Source: Lepidurus packardi (lineage: Eukaryota; Arthropoda; Branchiopoda; Notostraca; Triopsidae). From it: a stretch of DNA of 64,000 nt. Position numbers and translations under genes: made by a program. The DNA is taken from contig JAKZAN010000100.1 in assembly GCA_023053545.1 (NCBI GenBank), positions 1 to 64,000 on the forward strand. Reading direction: 5' to 3'. The notes beneath the pieces were generated by a model, which saw only the letters and a list, made by a program, of their open reading frames with translations, had not been told where the DNA came from and did not search any database. Below are positions 1-12,337 of the stretch, one piece after another (position 1 is the first letter of the stretch; every line of letters starts with the position of its first letter).

Positions 1-2137
1 CCAGTTTATACCAGTTAAAACCAGTTTAGACCTGTTAACACCGGTATAAACCAGTTTATAATCTAGTTTTGACCAGTTTAAACCAGATTAAGCCAGTTTT
101 AACCGGTTCAAACCAGTTCGAACTAGTATAAACCAGTCTATAAACTACCTTAAACCAGTTTTGACATGAGTAGACCAGTCTAAACCAGTTTGAACTAGTA
201 TAAACCAGTTTAAACCAGTTTAGACCTGTGTAAACCAGTTTATGCCATTTAGAACCAGTTTAGACCTGTTTACAAAGGTATAAACCAGTTTATAAACTAG
301 CTTAAACCAGTTTAGACCTGTGTAAACCAGTTTAAACCAGTTTGAACTAGTATAAACAAGTTTAAACCAGTGTAAAACAGTTAATAAACTAGTTTAAACC
401 AGTTAAGACCTGTTTAGGCCTGGTTTAAACCAGTTTAAGCCAGTTTAAGCCAGTTAAAAACGTTTTAAACCAGTTTATAAACTAGTTAAAACAAGTTTAG
501 ACCTGTTAAAAAAATTTCAACCAGTTTGAACTAGTATAAACCAGTTTAAACCTTTGTAAACCAGTTTATACTAGTTAAAACCAGTTTAGACCTGTTTACA
601 CCGGTATAAACCAGTTTATAATCTGGTTTTGACCAGTTTAAACCAGATTAAGCCAGTTTTAATCGGCTTAAACCAGTTTGAACTAGTATAAACCAGTTTA
701 AACCAGTTTAGACCTGTGTAAACCAGTTTATACCATTTAGAACCAGTTTAGACCTGTTTACACCGGTATAAACCAGTTTATACACTAGCTTAAACCAGTT
801 TAGACCTGTGTAAACCAGTTTAAACCAGTTTGAACTATTATAAACAAGTTTAAACCAGTGTAACACAGTTAATAAACTAGTTTAAACCAGTTTAGACCTT
901 TTAAAAAAATTTAAAACAGTTTGAACTAGTTTATACCAGTTAAAACCAGTTTAGACCTGTTTACACCGGTATAAACCAGTTTATAATCTAGTTTTAACCA
1001 GTTTAAACCAGATTAATCCAGTTTTAACCGGTTTAAACTAGTTTGAACTAGTATAAACCAGTTTATAAACTAGGTTAAACCAGTTTAGACATGAGTAAAT
1101 CAGTTTAGACATGAGTAGACAAGTTTAAACCAGTTTGAACTAGTATAAACCAGGTTAAACCAGTGTAAAACAGTTAATAAACTAGTTTAAACCAGTTTAG
1201 ACCTTTTTAGGCCTGGTTTAAACCAGTTTAAGCCAGTTAAATACGGTTTAAACCAGTTTATAAACTAGCTTAAACAAGCTTAGACCTGTTAAAAAAAATT
1301 TAAACCAGTTTGAACTAGAATAAACCAGTATAAACCAGTTTAGACCTGTGTAAACCACTTTATACCATTTAGAACCAGTTTAGACCTGTTTTAACCGGTA
1401 TAAACCAGTTTATGAACTAGCTTAAACCAGTTTAGACCTGTTTACACCGGTATAAACCAGTTTATGAACTCGCTTAAACCAGTTTAGACCTGTGTAAACC
1501 AGTTTAAACCAGTTAGAACTAGTATAAACAAGTTTAAACCAGTGTAAAACAGTTAATAAACTAGTTTAAACCAGTTTAGACCTGTTTAGGCCTGGTTTAA
1601 ACCAGTTTAAGCCAGTTAAAAACGTTTTAAACCAGTTTATAAACTAGTTTGAACAAGTTTAGACCTGTTAAAAAAATTTCAACCAGTTTGAACTAGTATC
1701 AACCAGTTTAAACCAGTTTAGACCTGTGTAAACCAGTTTATACCAGTTAAAACCAGTTTAAACCTGTTTACACCGGTATAAACCAGTTTATAATCTAGTT
1801 TTGACCAGTTTAAACCAGATTAAGCCAGTTTTAACCGGTTTAAACCAGTTTGAACTACTATAAACCAGTTTACACCAGTTTAGACCTGTGTAAACCAGTT
1901 TATACCATTAAGAACCAGTTTGGACCTGTTTACACCGGTGTAAACCAGTTTATAAACTAGCTTAAACCAGTTTAGACCTGCGTAAACCAGTTTAAACCAG
2001 TTTGAACTAGTATAAACAAGTTTAAACCAGTGTAACACAGTTAATAAACTAGTTTAAACCAGTTTAGACCTGTTAAAAAAATTTCAACCAGTTTGAACTA
2101 GTATAAACCAGTTTAAACCAGTTTAGACCTGTGTAAA
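1..2137 (+). repeat. HOR unit 1 (2137 bp)
   Basis: Phased on the recurring block CCAGTTTATACCAGTTAAAA followed by a TTAACACCGG variant. The same block recurs at 2138. Private variants include AAAACAGTTTG near 921, AAACTAGTTTGAAC near 1036, AAATACGG near 1229 and CCTGCGTAAACC near 1978. Several of these reappear together in the second half of the long unit at 6416-9236. Confidence 0.85.
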
Positions 2138-4276
2138 CCAGTTTATACCAGTTAAAACCAGTTTAGACCTGTTAACACCGGTATAAACCAGTTTATAATC
2201 TAGTTTTGACCAGTTTAAACCAGATTAAGCCAGTTTTAACCGGTTCAAACCAGTTCGAACTAGTATAAACCAGTCTATAAACTACCTTAAACCAGTTTTG
2301 ACATGAGTAGACCAGTCTAAACCAGTTTGAACTAGTATAAACCAGTTTAAACCAGTTTAGACCTGTGTAAACCAGTTTATGCCATTTAGAACCAGTTTAG
2401 ACCTGTTTACAAAGGTATAAACCAGTTTATAAACTAGCTTAAACCAGTTTAGACCTGTGTAAACCAGTTTAAACCAGTTTGAACTAGTATAAACAAGTTT
2501 AAACCAGTGTAAAACAGTTAATAAACTAGTTTAAACCAGTTAAGACCTGTTTAGGCCTGGTTTAAACCAGTTTAAGCCAGTTTAAGCCAGTTAAAAACGT
2601 TTTAAACCAGTTTATAAACTAGTTAAAACAAGTTTAGACCTGTTAAAAAAATTTCAACCAGTTTGAACTAGTATAAACCAGTTTAAACCTTTGTAAACCA
2701 GTTTATACTAGTTAAAACCAGTTTAGACCTGTTTACACCGGTATAAACCAGTTTATAATCTGGTTTTGACCAGTTTAAACCAGATTAAGCCAGTTTTAAT
2801 CGGCTTAAACCAGTTTGAACTAGTATAAACCAGTTTAAACCAGTTTAGACCTGTGTAAACCAGTTTATACCATTTAGAACCAGTTTAGACCTGTTTACAC
2901 CGGTATAAACCAGTTTATACACTAGCTTAAACCAGTTTAGACCTGTGTAAACCAGTTTAAACCAGTTTGAACTATTATAAACAAGTTTAAACCAGTGTAA
3001 CACAGTTAATAAACTAGTTTAAACCAGTTTAGACCTTTTAAAAAAATTTAAACCAGTTTGAACTAGTTTATACCAGTTAAAACCAGTTTAGACCTGTTTA
3101 CACCGGTATAAACCAGTTTATAATCTAGTTTTAACCAGTTTAAACCAGATTACGCCAGTTTTAACCGGTTTAAACCAGTTTGAACTAGTATAAACCAGTT
3201 TATAAGCTACGTTAAACCAGTTTAGACATGAGTAAACCAGTTTAGACATGAGTAGACCAGTTTAAACCAGTTTGAACTAGTATAAACCAGGTTAAACCAG
3301 TTTAAAACAGTTAATAAACTAGTTTAAACCAGTTTAGACCTTTTTAGGCCTGGTTTAAAGCAGTTTAAGCCAGTTAAAAACGGTTTAAACCAGTTTATAA
3401 ACTAGCTTAAACAAGCTTAGACCTGTTAAAAAAAATTTAAACCAGTTTGAACTAGTATAAACCAGTATAAACCAGTTTAGACCTGTGTAAACCAGTTTAT
3501 ACCATTTAGAACCAGTTTAGACCTGTTTTAACCGGTATAAACCAGTATAAGAACTAGCTTAAACCAGTTTAGACCTGTTTCCACCGGTATAAACCAGTTT
3601 ATGAACTCGCTTAAACCAGTTTAGACCTGTGTAAACCAGTTTAAACCAGTTAGAACTAGTATAAACAAGTTTAAACCAGTGTAAAACAGTTAATAAACTA
3701 GTTTAAACCAGTTTAGACCTGTTTAGGCCTGGTTTAAACCAGTTTAAGCCAGTAAAAAAAACGTTTTAAACCAGTTTATAAACTAGTTTGAACAAGTTTA
3801 GACCTGTTAAAAAAATTTCAACCAGTTTGAACTAGTATCAACCAGTTTAAACCAGTTTAGACCTGTGTAAACCAGTTTATACCAGTTAAAACCAGTTTAA
3901 ACCTGTTTACACCGGTATAAACCAGTTTATAATCTAGTTTTGACCAGTTTAAACCAGATTAAGCCAGTTTTAACCGGTTTAAACCAGTTTGAACTACTAT
4001 AAACCAGTTTACACCAGTTTAGACCTGTGTAAACCAGTTTATACCATTAAGAACCAGTTTGGACCTGTTTACACCGGTGTAAACCAGTTTATAAACTAGC
4101 TTAAACCAGTTTAGACCTGTGTAAACCAGTTTAAACCAGTTTGAACTAGTATAAACAAGTTTAAACCAGTGTAACACAGTTAATAAACTAGTTTAAACCA
4201 GTTTAGACCTGTTAAAAAAATTTCAACCAGTTTGAACTAGTATAAACCAGTTTAAACCAGTTTAGACCTGTGTAAA
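2138..4276 (+). repeat. HOR unit 2 (2139 bp)
   Basis: A near-identical copy of unit 1 at a 2137-bp offset. It carries a cluster of variants (ATTACGCC near 3150, ATAAGCTACG near 3203, AAAGCAG near 3357) absent from neighbouring units but shared with satellite at about 41260-41480. Confidence 0.85.
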
Positions 4277-6415
4277 CCAGTTTATACCAGTTAAAACCAG
4301 TTTAGACCTGTTAACACCGGTATAAACCAGTTTATAATCTAGTTTTGACCAGTTTAAACCAGATTAAGCCAGTTTTAACCGGTTCAAACCAGTTCGAACT
4401 AGTATAAACCAGTCTATAAACTACCTTAAACCAGTTTTGACATGAGTAGACCAGTCTAAACCAGTTTGAACTAGTATAAACCAGTTTAAACCAGTTTAGA
4501 CCTGTGTAAACCAGTTTATGCCATTTAGAACCAGTTTAGACCTGTTTACAAAGGTATAAACCAGTTTATAAACTAGCTTAAACCAGTTTAGACCTGTGTA
4601 AACCAGTTTAAACCAGTTTGAACTAGTATAAACAAGTTTAAACCAGTGTAAAACAGTTAATAAACTAGTTTAAACCAGTTAAGACCTGTTTAGGCCTGGT
4701 TTAAACCAGTTTAAGCCAGTTTAAGCCAGTTAAAAACGTTTTAAACCAGTTTATAAACTAGTTAAAACAAGTTTAGACCTGTTAAAAAAATTTCAACCAG
4801 TTTGAACTAGTATAAACCAGTTTAAACCTTTGTAAACCAGTTTATACTAGTTAAAACCAGTTTAGACCTGTTTACACCGGTATAAACCAGTTTATAATCT
4901 GGTTTTGACCAGTTTAAACCAGATTAAGCCAGTTTTAATCGGCTTAAACCAGTTTGAACTAGTATAAACCAGTTTAAACCAGTTTAGACCTGTGTAAACC
5001 AGTTTATACCATTTAGAACCAGTTTAGACCTGTTTACACCGGTATAAACCAGTTTATACACTAGCTTAAACCAGTTTAGACCTGTGTAAACCAGTTTAAA
5101 CCAGTTTGAACTATTATAAACAAGTTTAAACCAGTGTAACACAGTTAATAAACTAGTTTAAACCAGTTTAGACCTTTTAAAAAAATTTAAACCAGTTTGA
5201 ACTAGTTTATACCAGTTAAAACCAGTTTAGACCTGTTTACACCGGTATAAACCAGTTTATAATCTAGTTTTAACCAGTTTAAACCAGATTAATCCAGTTT
5301 TAACCGGTTTAAACCAGTTTGAACTAGTATAAACCAGTTTATAAACTAGGTTAAACCAGTTTAGACATGAGTAAATCAGTTTAGACATGAGTAGACCAGT
5401 TTAAACCAGTTTGAACTAGTATAAACCAGGTTAAACCAGTGTAAAACAGTTAATAAACTAGTTTAAACCAGTTTAGACCTTTTTAGGCCTGGTTTAAACC
5501 AGTTTAAGCCAGTTAAAAACGGTTTAAACCAGTTTATAAACTAGCTTAAACAAGCTTAGACCTGTTAAAAAAAATTTAAACCAGTTTGAACTAGTATAAA
5601 CCAGTATAAACCAGTTTAGACCTGTGTAAACCAGTTTATACCATTTAGAACCAGTTTAGACCTGTTTTAACCGGTATAAACCAGTATAAGAACTAGCTTA
5701 AACCAGTTTAGACCTGTTTCCACCGGTATAAACCAGTTTATGAACTCGCTTAAACCAGTTTAGACCTGTGTAAACCAGTTTAAACCAGTTAGAACTAGTA
5801 TAAACAAGTTTAAACCAGTGTAAAACAGTTAATAAACTAGTTTAAACCAGTTTAGACCTGTTTAGGCCTGGTTTAAACCAGTTTAAGCCAGTAAAAAAAA
5901 CGTTTTAAACCAGTTTATAAACTAGTTTGAACAAGTTTAGACCTGTTAAAAAAATTTCAACCAGTTTGAACTAGTATCAACCAGTTTAAACCAGTTTAGA
6001 CCTGTGTAAACCAGTTTATACCAGTTAAAACCAGTTTAAACCTGTTTACACCGGTATAAACCAGTTTATAATCTAGTTTTGACCAGTTTAAACCAGATTA
6101 AGCCAGTTTTAACCGGTTTAAACCAGTTTGAACTACTATAAACCAGTTTACACCAGTTTAGACCTGTGTAAACCAGTTTATACCATTAAGAACCAGTTTG
6201 GACCTGTTTACACCGGTGTAAACCAGTTTATAAACTAGCTTAAACCAGTTTAGACCTGTGTAAACCAGTTTAAACCAGTTTGAACTAGTATAAACAAGTT
6301 TAAACCAGTGTAACACAGTTAATAAACTAGTTTAAACCAGTTTAGACCTGTTAAAAAAATTTCAACCAGTTTGAACTAGTATAAACCAGTTTAAACCAGT
6401 TTAGACCTGTGTAAA
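4277..6415 (+). repeat. HOR unit 3 (2139 bp)
   Basis: A tandem copy of the HOR with the same order of diagnostic variants as units 1 and 2 (the TTCGAAC block, GCCATTTAG, TTTACAAAGG, then several A7TTT tracts). It carries ATTAATCC and ATAAACTAGG where unit 2 has the variant patch. Confidence 0.85.
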
Positions 6416-9236
6416 CCAGTTTATACCAGTTAAAACCAGTTTAGACCTGTTAACACCGGTATAAACCAGTTTATAATCTAGTTTTGACCAGTTTAAACCA
6501 GATTAAGCCAGTTTTAACCGGTTCAAACCAGTTCGAACTAGTATAAACCAGTCTATAAACTACCTTAAACCAGTTTTGACATGAGTAGACCAGTCTAAAC
6601 CAGTTTGAACTAGTATAAACCAGTTTAAACCAGTTTAGACCTGTGTAAACCAGTTTATGCCATTTAGAACCAGTTTAGACCTGTTTACAAAGGTATAAAC
6701 CAGTTTATAAACTAGCTTAAACCAGTTTAGACCTGTGTAAACCAGTTTAAACCAGTTTGAACTAGTATAAACAAGTTTAAACCAGTGTAAAACAGTTAAT
6801 AAACTAGTTTAAACCAGTTAAGACCTGTTTAGGCCTGGTTTAAACCAGTTTAAGCCAGTTTAAGCCAGTTAAAAACGTTTTAAACCAGTTTATAAACTAG
6901 TTAAAACAAGTTTAGACCTGTTAAAAAAATTTCAACCAGTTTGAACTAGTATAAACCAGTTTAAACCTTTGTAAACCAGTTTATACTAGTTAAAACCAGT
7001 TTAGACCTGTTTACACCGGTATAAACCAGTTTATAATCTGGTTTTGACCAGTTTAAACCAGATTAAGCCAGTTTTAATCGGCTTAAACCAGTTTGAACTA
7101 GTATAAACCAGTTTAAACCAGTTTAGACCTGTGTAAACCAAATTATACCACTTAGAACCAGTTTAGACCTGTTTACACCGGTATAAACCAGTTTATACAC
7201 TAGCTTAAACCAGTTTAGACCTGTGTAAACCAGTTTAAACCAGTTTGAACTAGTATAAACAAGTTTAAACCAGTGTAACACAGTTAATAAACTAGTTTAA
7301 ACCAGTTTAGACCTTTTAAAAAAATTTAAACCAGTTTGAACTAGTTTATACCAGTTAAAACCAGTTTAGACCTGTTTACACCGGTATAAACCAGTTTATA
7401 ATCTAGTTTTAACCAGTTTAAACCAGATTAATCCAGTTTTAACCGGTTTAAACCAGTTTGAACTAGTATAAACCAGTTTATAAACTAGGTTAAACCAGTT
7501 TAGACATGAGTAAATCAGTTTAGACATGAGTAGACCAGTTTAAACCAGTTTGAACTAGTATAAACCAGGTTAAACCAGTGTAAAACAGTTAATAAACTAG
7601 TTTAAACCAGTTTAGACCTTTTTAGGCCTGGTTTAAACCAGTTTAAGCCAGTTAAAAACGGTTTAAACCAGTTTATAAACTAGCTTAAACAAGCTTAGAC
7701 CTGTTAAAAAAAATTTAAACCAGTTTGAACTAGTATAAACCAGTATAAACCAGTTTAGACCTGTGTAAACCAGTTTATACCATTTAGAACCAGTTTAGAC
7801 CTGTTTTAACCGGTATAAACCAGTATAAGAACTAACTTAAACCAGTTTAGACCTGTTTACACCGGTATAAACCAGTTTATGAACTCGCTTAAACCAGTTT
7901 AGACCTGTGTAAACCAGTTTAAACCAGTTTGAACTAGTATAAACAAGTTTAAACCAGTGTAACACAGTTAATAAACTAGTTTAAACCAGTTTAGACCTTT
8001 TAAAAAAATTTAAACCAGTTTGAACTAGTTTATACCAGTTAAAACCAGTTTAGACCTGTTTACACCGGTATAAACCAGTTTATAATCTAGTTTTAACCAG
8101 TTTAAACCAGATTAATCCAGTTTTAACCGGTTTAAACTAGTTTGAACTAGTATAAACCAGTTTATAAACTAGGTTAAACCAGTTTAGACATGAGTAAATC
8201 AGTTTAGACATGAGTAGACAAGTTTAAACCAGTTTGAACTAGTATAAACCAGGTTAAACCAGTGTAAAACAGTTAATAAACTAGTTTAAACCAGTTTAGA
8301 CCTTTTTAGGCATGGTTTAAACCAGTTTAAGCCAGTTAAATACGGTTTAAACCAGTTTATAAACTAGCTTAAACAAGCTTAGACCTGTTAAAAAAAATTT
8401 AAACCAGTTTGAACTAGTATAAACCAGTATAAACCAGTTTAGACCTGTGTAAACCACTTTATACCATTTAGAACCAGTTTAGACCTGTTTTAACCGGTAT
8501 AAACCAGTTTATGAACTAGCTTAAACCAGTTTAGACCTGTTTACACCGGTATAAACCAGTTTATTAACTCGCTTAAACCAGTTTAGACCTGTGTAAACCA
8601 GTTTAAACCAGTTAGAACTAGTATAAACAAGTTTAAACCAGTGTAAAACAGTTAATAAACTAGTTTAAACCAGTTTAGACCTGTTTAGGCCTGGTTTAAA
8701 CCAGTTTAAGCCAGTTAAAAACGTTTTAAACCAGTTTATAAACTAGTTTGAACAAGTTTAGACCTGTTAAAAAAATTTCAACCAGTTTGAACTAGTATCA
8801 ACCAGTTTAAACCAGTTTAGACCTGTGTAAACCAGTTTATACCAGTTAAAACCAGTTTAAACCTGTTTACACCGGTATAAACCAGTTTATAATCTAGTTT
8901 TGACCAGTTTAAACCAGATTAAGCCAGTTTTAACCGGTTTAAACCAGTTTGAACTACTATAAACCAGTTTACACCAGTTTAGACCTGTGTAAACCAGTTT
9001 ATACCATTAAGAACCAGTTTGGACCTGTTTACACCGGTGTAAACCAGTTTATAAACTAGCTTAAACCAGTTTAGACCTGCGTAAACCAGTTTAAACCAGT
9101 TTGAACTAGTATAAACAAGTTTAAACCAGTGTAACACAGTTAATAAACTAGTTTAAACCAGTTTAGACCTGTTAAAAAAATTTCAACCAGTTTGAACTAG
9201 TATAAACCAGTTTAAACCAGTTTAGACCTGTGTAAA
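6416..9236 (+). repeat. Expanded HOR unit 4 (2821 bp)
   Basis: Begins like the other HORs but is about 682 bp longer. Sequence near 7247-7860 is repeated at an offset of about 684 bp near 7931-8545. From about 7920 to the end it follows the variant set of unit 1 (AAACTAGTTTGAAC, GTAGACAAG, AAATACGG, CCACTTTATACC, CCTGCGTAAACC) rather than that of units 2 and 3. This is what an out-of-register exchange between HORs would leave. Confidence 0.8.
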
Positions 9237-11372
9237 CCAGTTTATACCAGTTAAAACCAGTTTAGACCTGTTAACACCGGTATAAACCAGTTTATAATCT
9301 AGTTTTGACCAGTTTAAACCAGATTAAGCCAGTTTTAACCGGTTCAAACCAGTTCGAACTAGTATAAACCAGTCTATAAACTACCTTAAACCAGTTTTGA
9401 CATGAGTAGACCAGTCTAAACCAGTTTGAACTAGTATAAACCAGTTTAAACCAGTTTAGACCTGTGTAAACCAGTTTATGCCATTTAGAACCAGTTTAGA
9501 CCTGTTTACAAAGGTATAAACCAGTTTATAAACTAGCTTAAACCAGTTTAGACCTGTGTAAACCAGTTTAAACCAGTTTGAACTAGTATAAACAAGTTTA
9601 AACCAGTGTAAAACAGTTAATAAACTAGTTTAAACCAGTTAAGACCTGTTTAGGCCTGGTTTAAACCAGTTTAAGCCAGTTTAAGCCAGTTAAAAACGTT
9701 TTAAACCAGTTTATAAACTAGTTAAAACAAGTTTAGACCTGTTAAAAAAATTTCAACCAGTTTGAACTAGTATAAACCAGTTTAAACCTTTGTAAACCAG
9801 TTTATACTAGTTAAAACCAGTTTAGACCTGTTTACACCGGTATAAACCAGTTTATAATCTGGTTTTGACCAGTTTAAACCATATTAAGCCAGTTTTAATC
9901 GGCTTAAACCAGTTTGAACTAGTATAAACCAGTTTAAACCAGTTTAGACCTGTGTAAACCAGTTTATACCATTTAGAACCAGTTTAGACCTGTTTACACC
10001 GGTATAAACCAGTTTATACACTAGCTTAAACCAGTTTAGACCTGTGTAAACCAGTTTAAACCAGTTTGAACTATTATAAACAAGTTTAAACCAGTGTAAC
10101 ACAGTTAATAAACTAGTTTAAACCATTTTAGACCTTTTAAAAAAATTTAAACCAGTTTGAACTAGTTTATACCAGTTAAAACCAGTTTAGACCTGTTTAC
10201 ACCGGTATAAACCAGTTTATAATCTAGTTTTAACCAGTTTAAACCAGATTAATCCAGTTTTAACCGGTTTAAACCAGTTTGAACTAGTATAAACCAGTTT
10301 ATAAACTAGGTTAAACCAGTTTAGACATGAGTAAATCAGTTTAGACATGAGTAGACCAGTTTAAACCAGTTTGAACTAGTATAAACCAGGTTAAACCAGT
10401 GTAAAACAGTTAATAAACTAGTTTAAACCAGTTTAGACCTTTTTAGGCCTGGTTTAAACCAGTTTAAGCCAGTTAAAAACGGTTTAAACCAGTTTATAAA
10501 CTAGCTTAAACAAGCTTAGACCTGTTAAAAAAATTTAAACCAGTTTGAACTAGTATAAACCAGTATAAACCAGTTTAGACCTGTGTAAACCAGTTTATAC
10601 CATTTAGAACCAGTTTAGACCTGTTTTAACCGGTATAAACCAGTATAAGAACTAGCTTAAACCAGTTTAGACCTGTTTCCACCGGTATAAACCAGTTTAT
10701 GAACTCGCTTAAACCAGTTTAGACCTGTGTAAACCAGTTTAAACCAGTTAGAACTAGTATAAACAAGTTTAAACCAGTGTAAAACAGTTAATAAACTAGT
10801 TTAAACCAGTTTAGACCTGTTTAGGCCTGGTTTAAACCAGTTTAAGCCAGTTAAAAACGTTTTAAACCAGTTTATAAACTAGTTTGAACAAGTTTAGACC
10901 TGTTAAAAAAATTTCAACCAGTTTGAACTAGTATCAACCAGTTTAAACCAGTTTAGACCTGTGTAAACCAGTTTATACCAGTTAAAACCAGTTTAAACCT
11001 GTTTACACCGGTATAAACCAGTTTATAATCTAGTTTTGACCAGTTTAAACCAGATTAAGCCAGTTTTAACCGGTTTAAACCAGTTTGAACTACTATAAAC
11101 CAGTTTACACCAGTTTAGACCTGTGTAAACCAGTTTATACCATTAAGAACCAGTTTGGACCTGTTTACACCGGTGTAAACCAGTTTATAAACTAGCTTAA
11201 ACCAGTTTAGACCTGTGTAAACCAGTTTAAACCAGTTTGAACTAGTATAAACAAGTTTAAACCAGTGTAACACAGTTAATAAACTAGTTTAAACCAGTTT
11301 AGACCTGTTAAAAAAATTTCAACCAGTTTGAACTAGTATAAACCAGTTTAAACCAGTTTAGACCTGTGTAAA
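9237..11372 (+). repeat. HOR unit 5 (2136 bp)
   Basis: A standard-length HOR phased on the same block. It resembles unit 3 and carries ATTAATCC and ATAAACTAGG. Confidence 0.8.
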
Positions 11373-12337
11373 CCAGTTTATACCAGTTAAAACCAGTTTA
11401 GACCTGTTAACACCGGTATAAACCAGTTTATAATCTAGTTTTGACCAGTTTAAACCAGATTAAGCCAGTTTTAACCGGTTCAAACCAGTTCGAACTAGTA
11501 TAAACCAGTCTATAAACTACCTTAAACCAGTTTTGACATGAGTAGACCAGTCTAAACCAGTTTGAACTAGTATAAACCAGTTTAAACCAGTTTAGACCTG
11601 TGTAAACCAGTTTATGCCATTTAGAACCAGTTTAGACCTGTTTACAAAGGTATAAACCAGTTTATAAACTAGCTTAAACCAGTTTAGACCTGTGTAAACC
11701 AGTTTAAACCAGTTTGAACTAGTATAAACAAGTTTAAACCAGTGTAAAACAGTTAATAAACTAGTTTAAACCAGTTAAGACCTGTTTAGGCCTGGTTTAA
11801 ACCAGTTTAAGCCAGTTTAAGCCAGTTAAAAACGTTTTAAACCAGTTTATAAACTAGTTAAAACAAGTTTAGACCTGTTAAAAAAATTTCAACCAGTTTG
11901 AACTAGTATAAACCAGTTTAAACCTTTGTAAACCAGTTTATACTAGTTAAAACCAGTTTAGACCTGTTTACACCGGTATAAACCAGTTTATAATCTGGTT
12001 TTGACCAGTTTAAACCAGATTAAGCCAGTTTTAATCGGCTTAAACCAGTTTGAACTAGTATAAACCAGTTTAAACCAGTTTAAAAAAGTGTAAACCAAAT
12101 TATACCATTTAGAACCAGTTTAGACCTGTTTACACCGGTGTAAACCAGTTTATAAACTAGCTTAAACCAGTTTAGACCTGTGTAAACCAGTTTAAACCAG
12201 TTAGAACTAGTATAAACAAGTTTAAACCAGTGTAACACAGTTAATAAACTAGTTTAAACCAGTTTAGACCTGTTAAAAAAATTTCAACCAGTTTGAACTA
12301 GTATAAACCAGTTTAAACCAGTTTAGACCTGTGTAAA
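11373..12337 (+). repeat. Contracted HOR unit 6 (965 bp)
   Basis: Starts in standard HOR order, then near 12080-12140 jumps to sequence normally found near the end of the unit (CCGGTGTAAACC with the following A7TTT tract). The loss of about 1170 bp is consistent with an unequal-exchange deletion inside the HOR. Confidence 0.8.

Noticed and set aside
1..2137. Telomeric repeat array
   Set aside because: The decamer does not match the insect TTAGG repeat or other known telomere repeats, and the array is internal and organised into long HORs.
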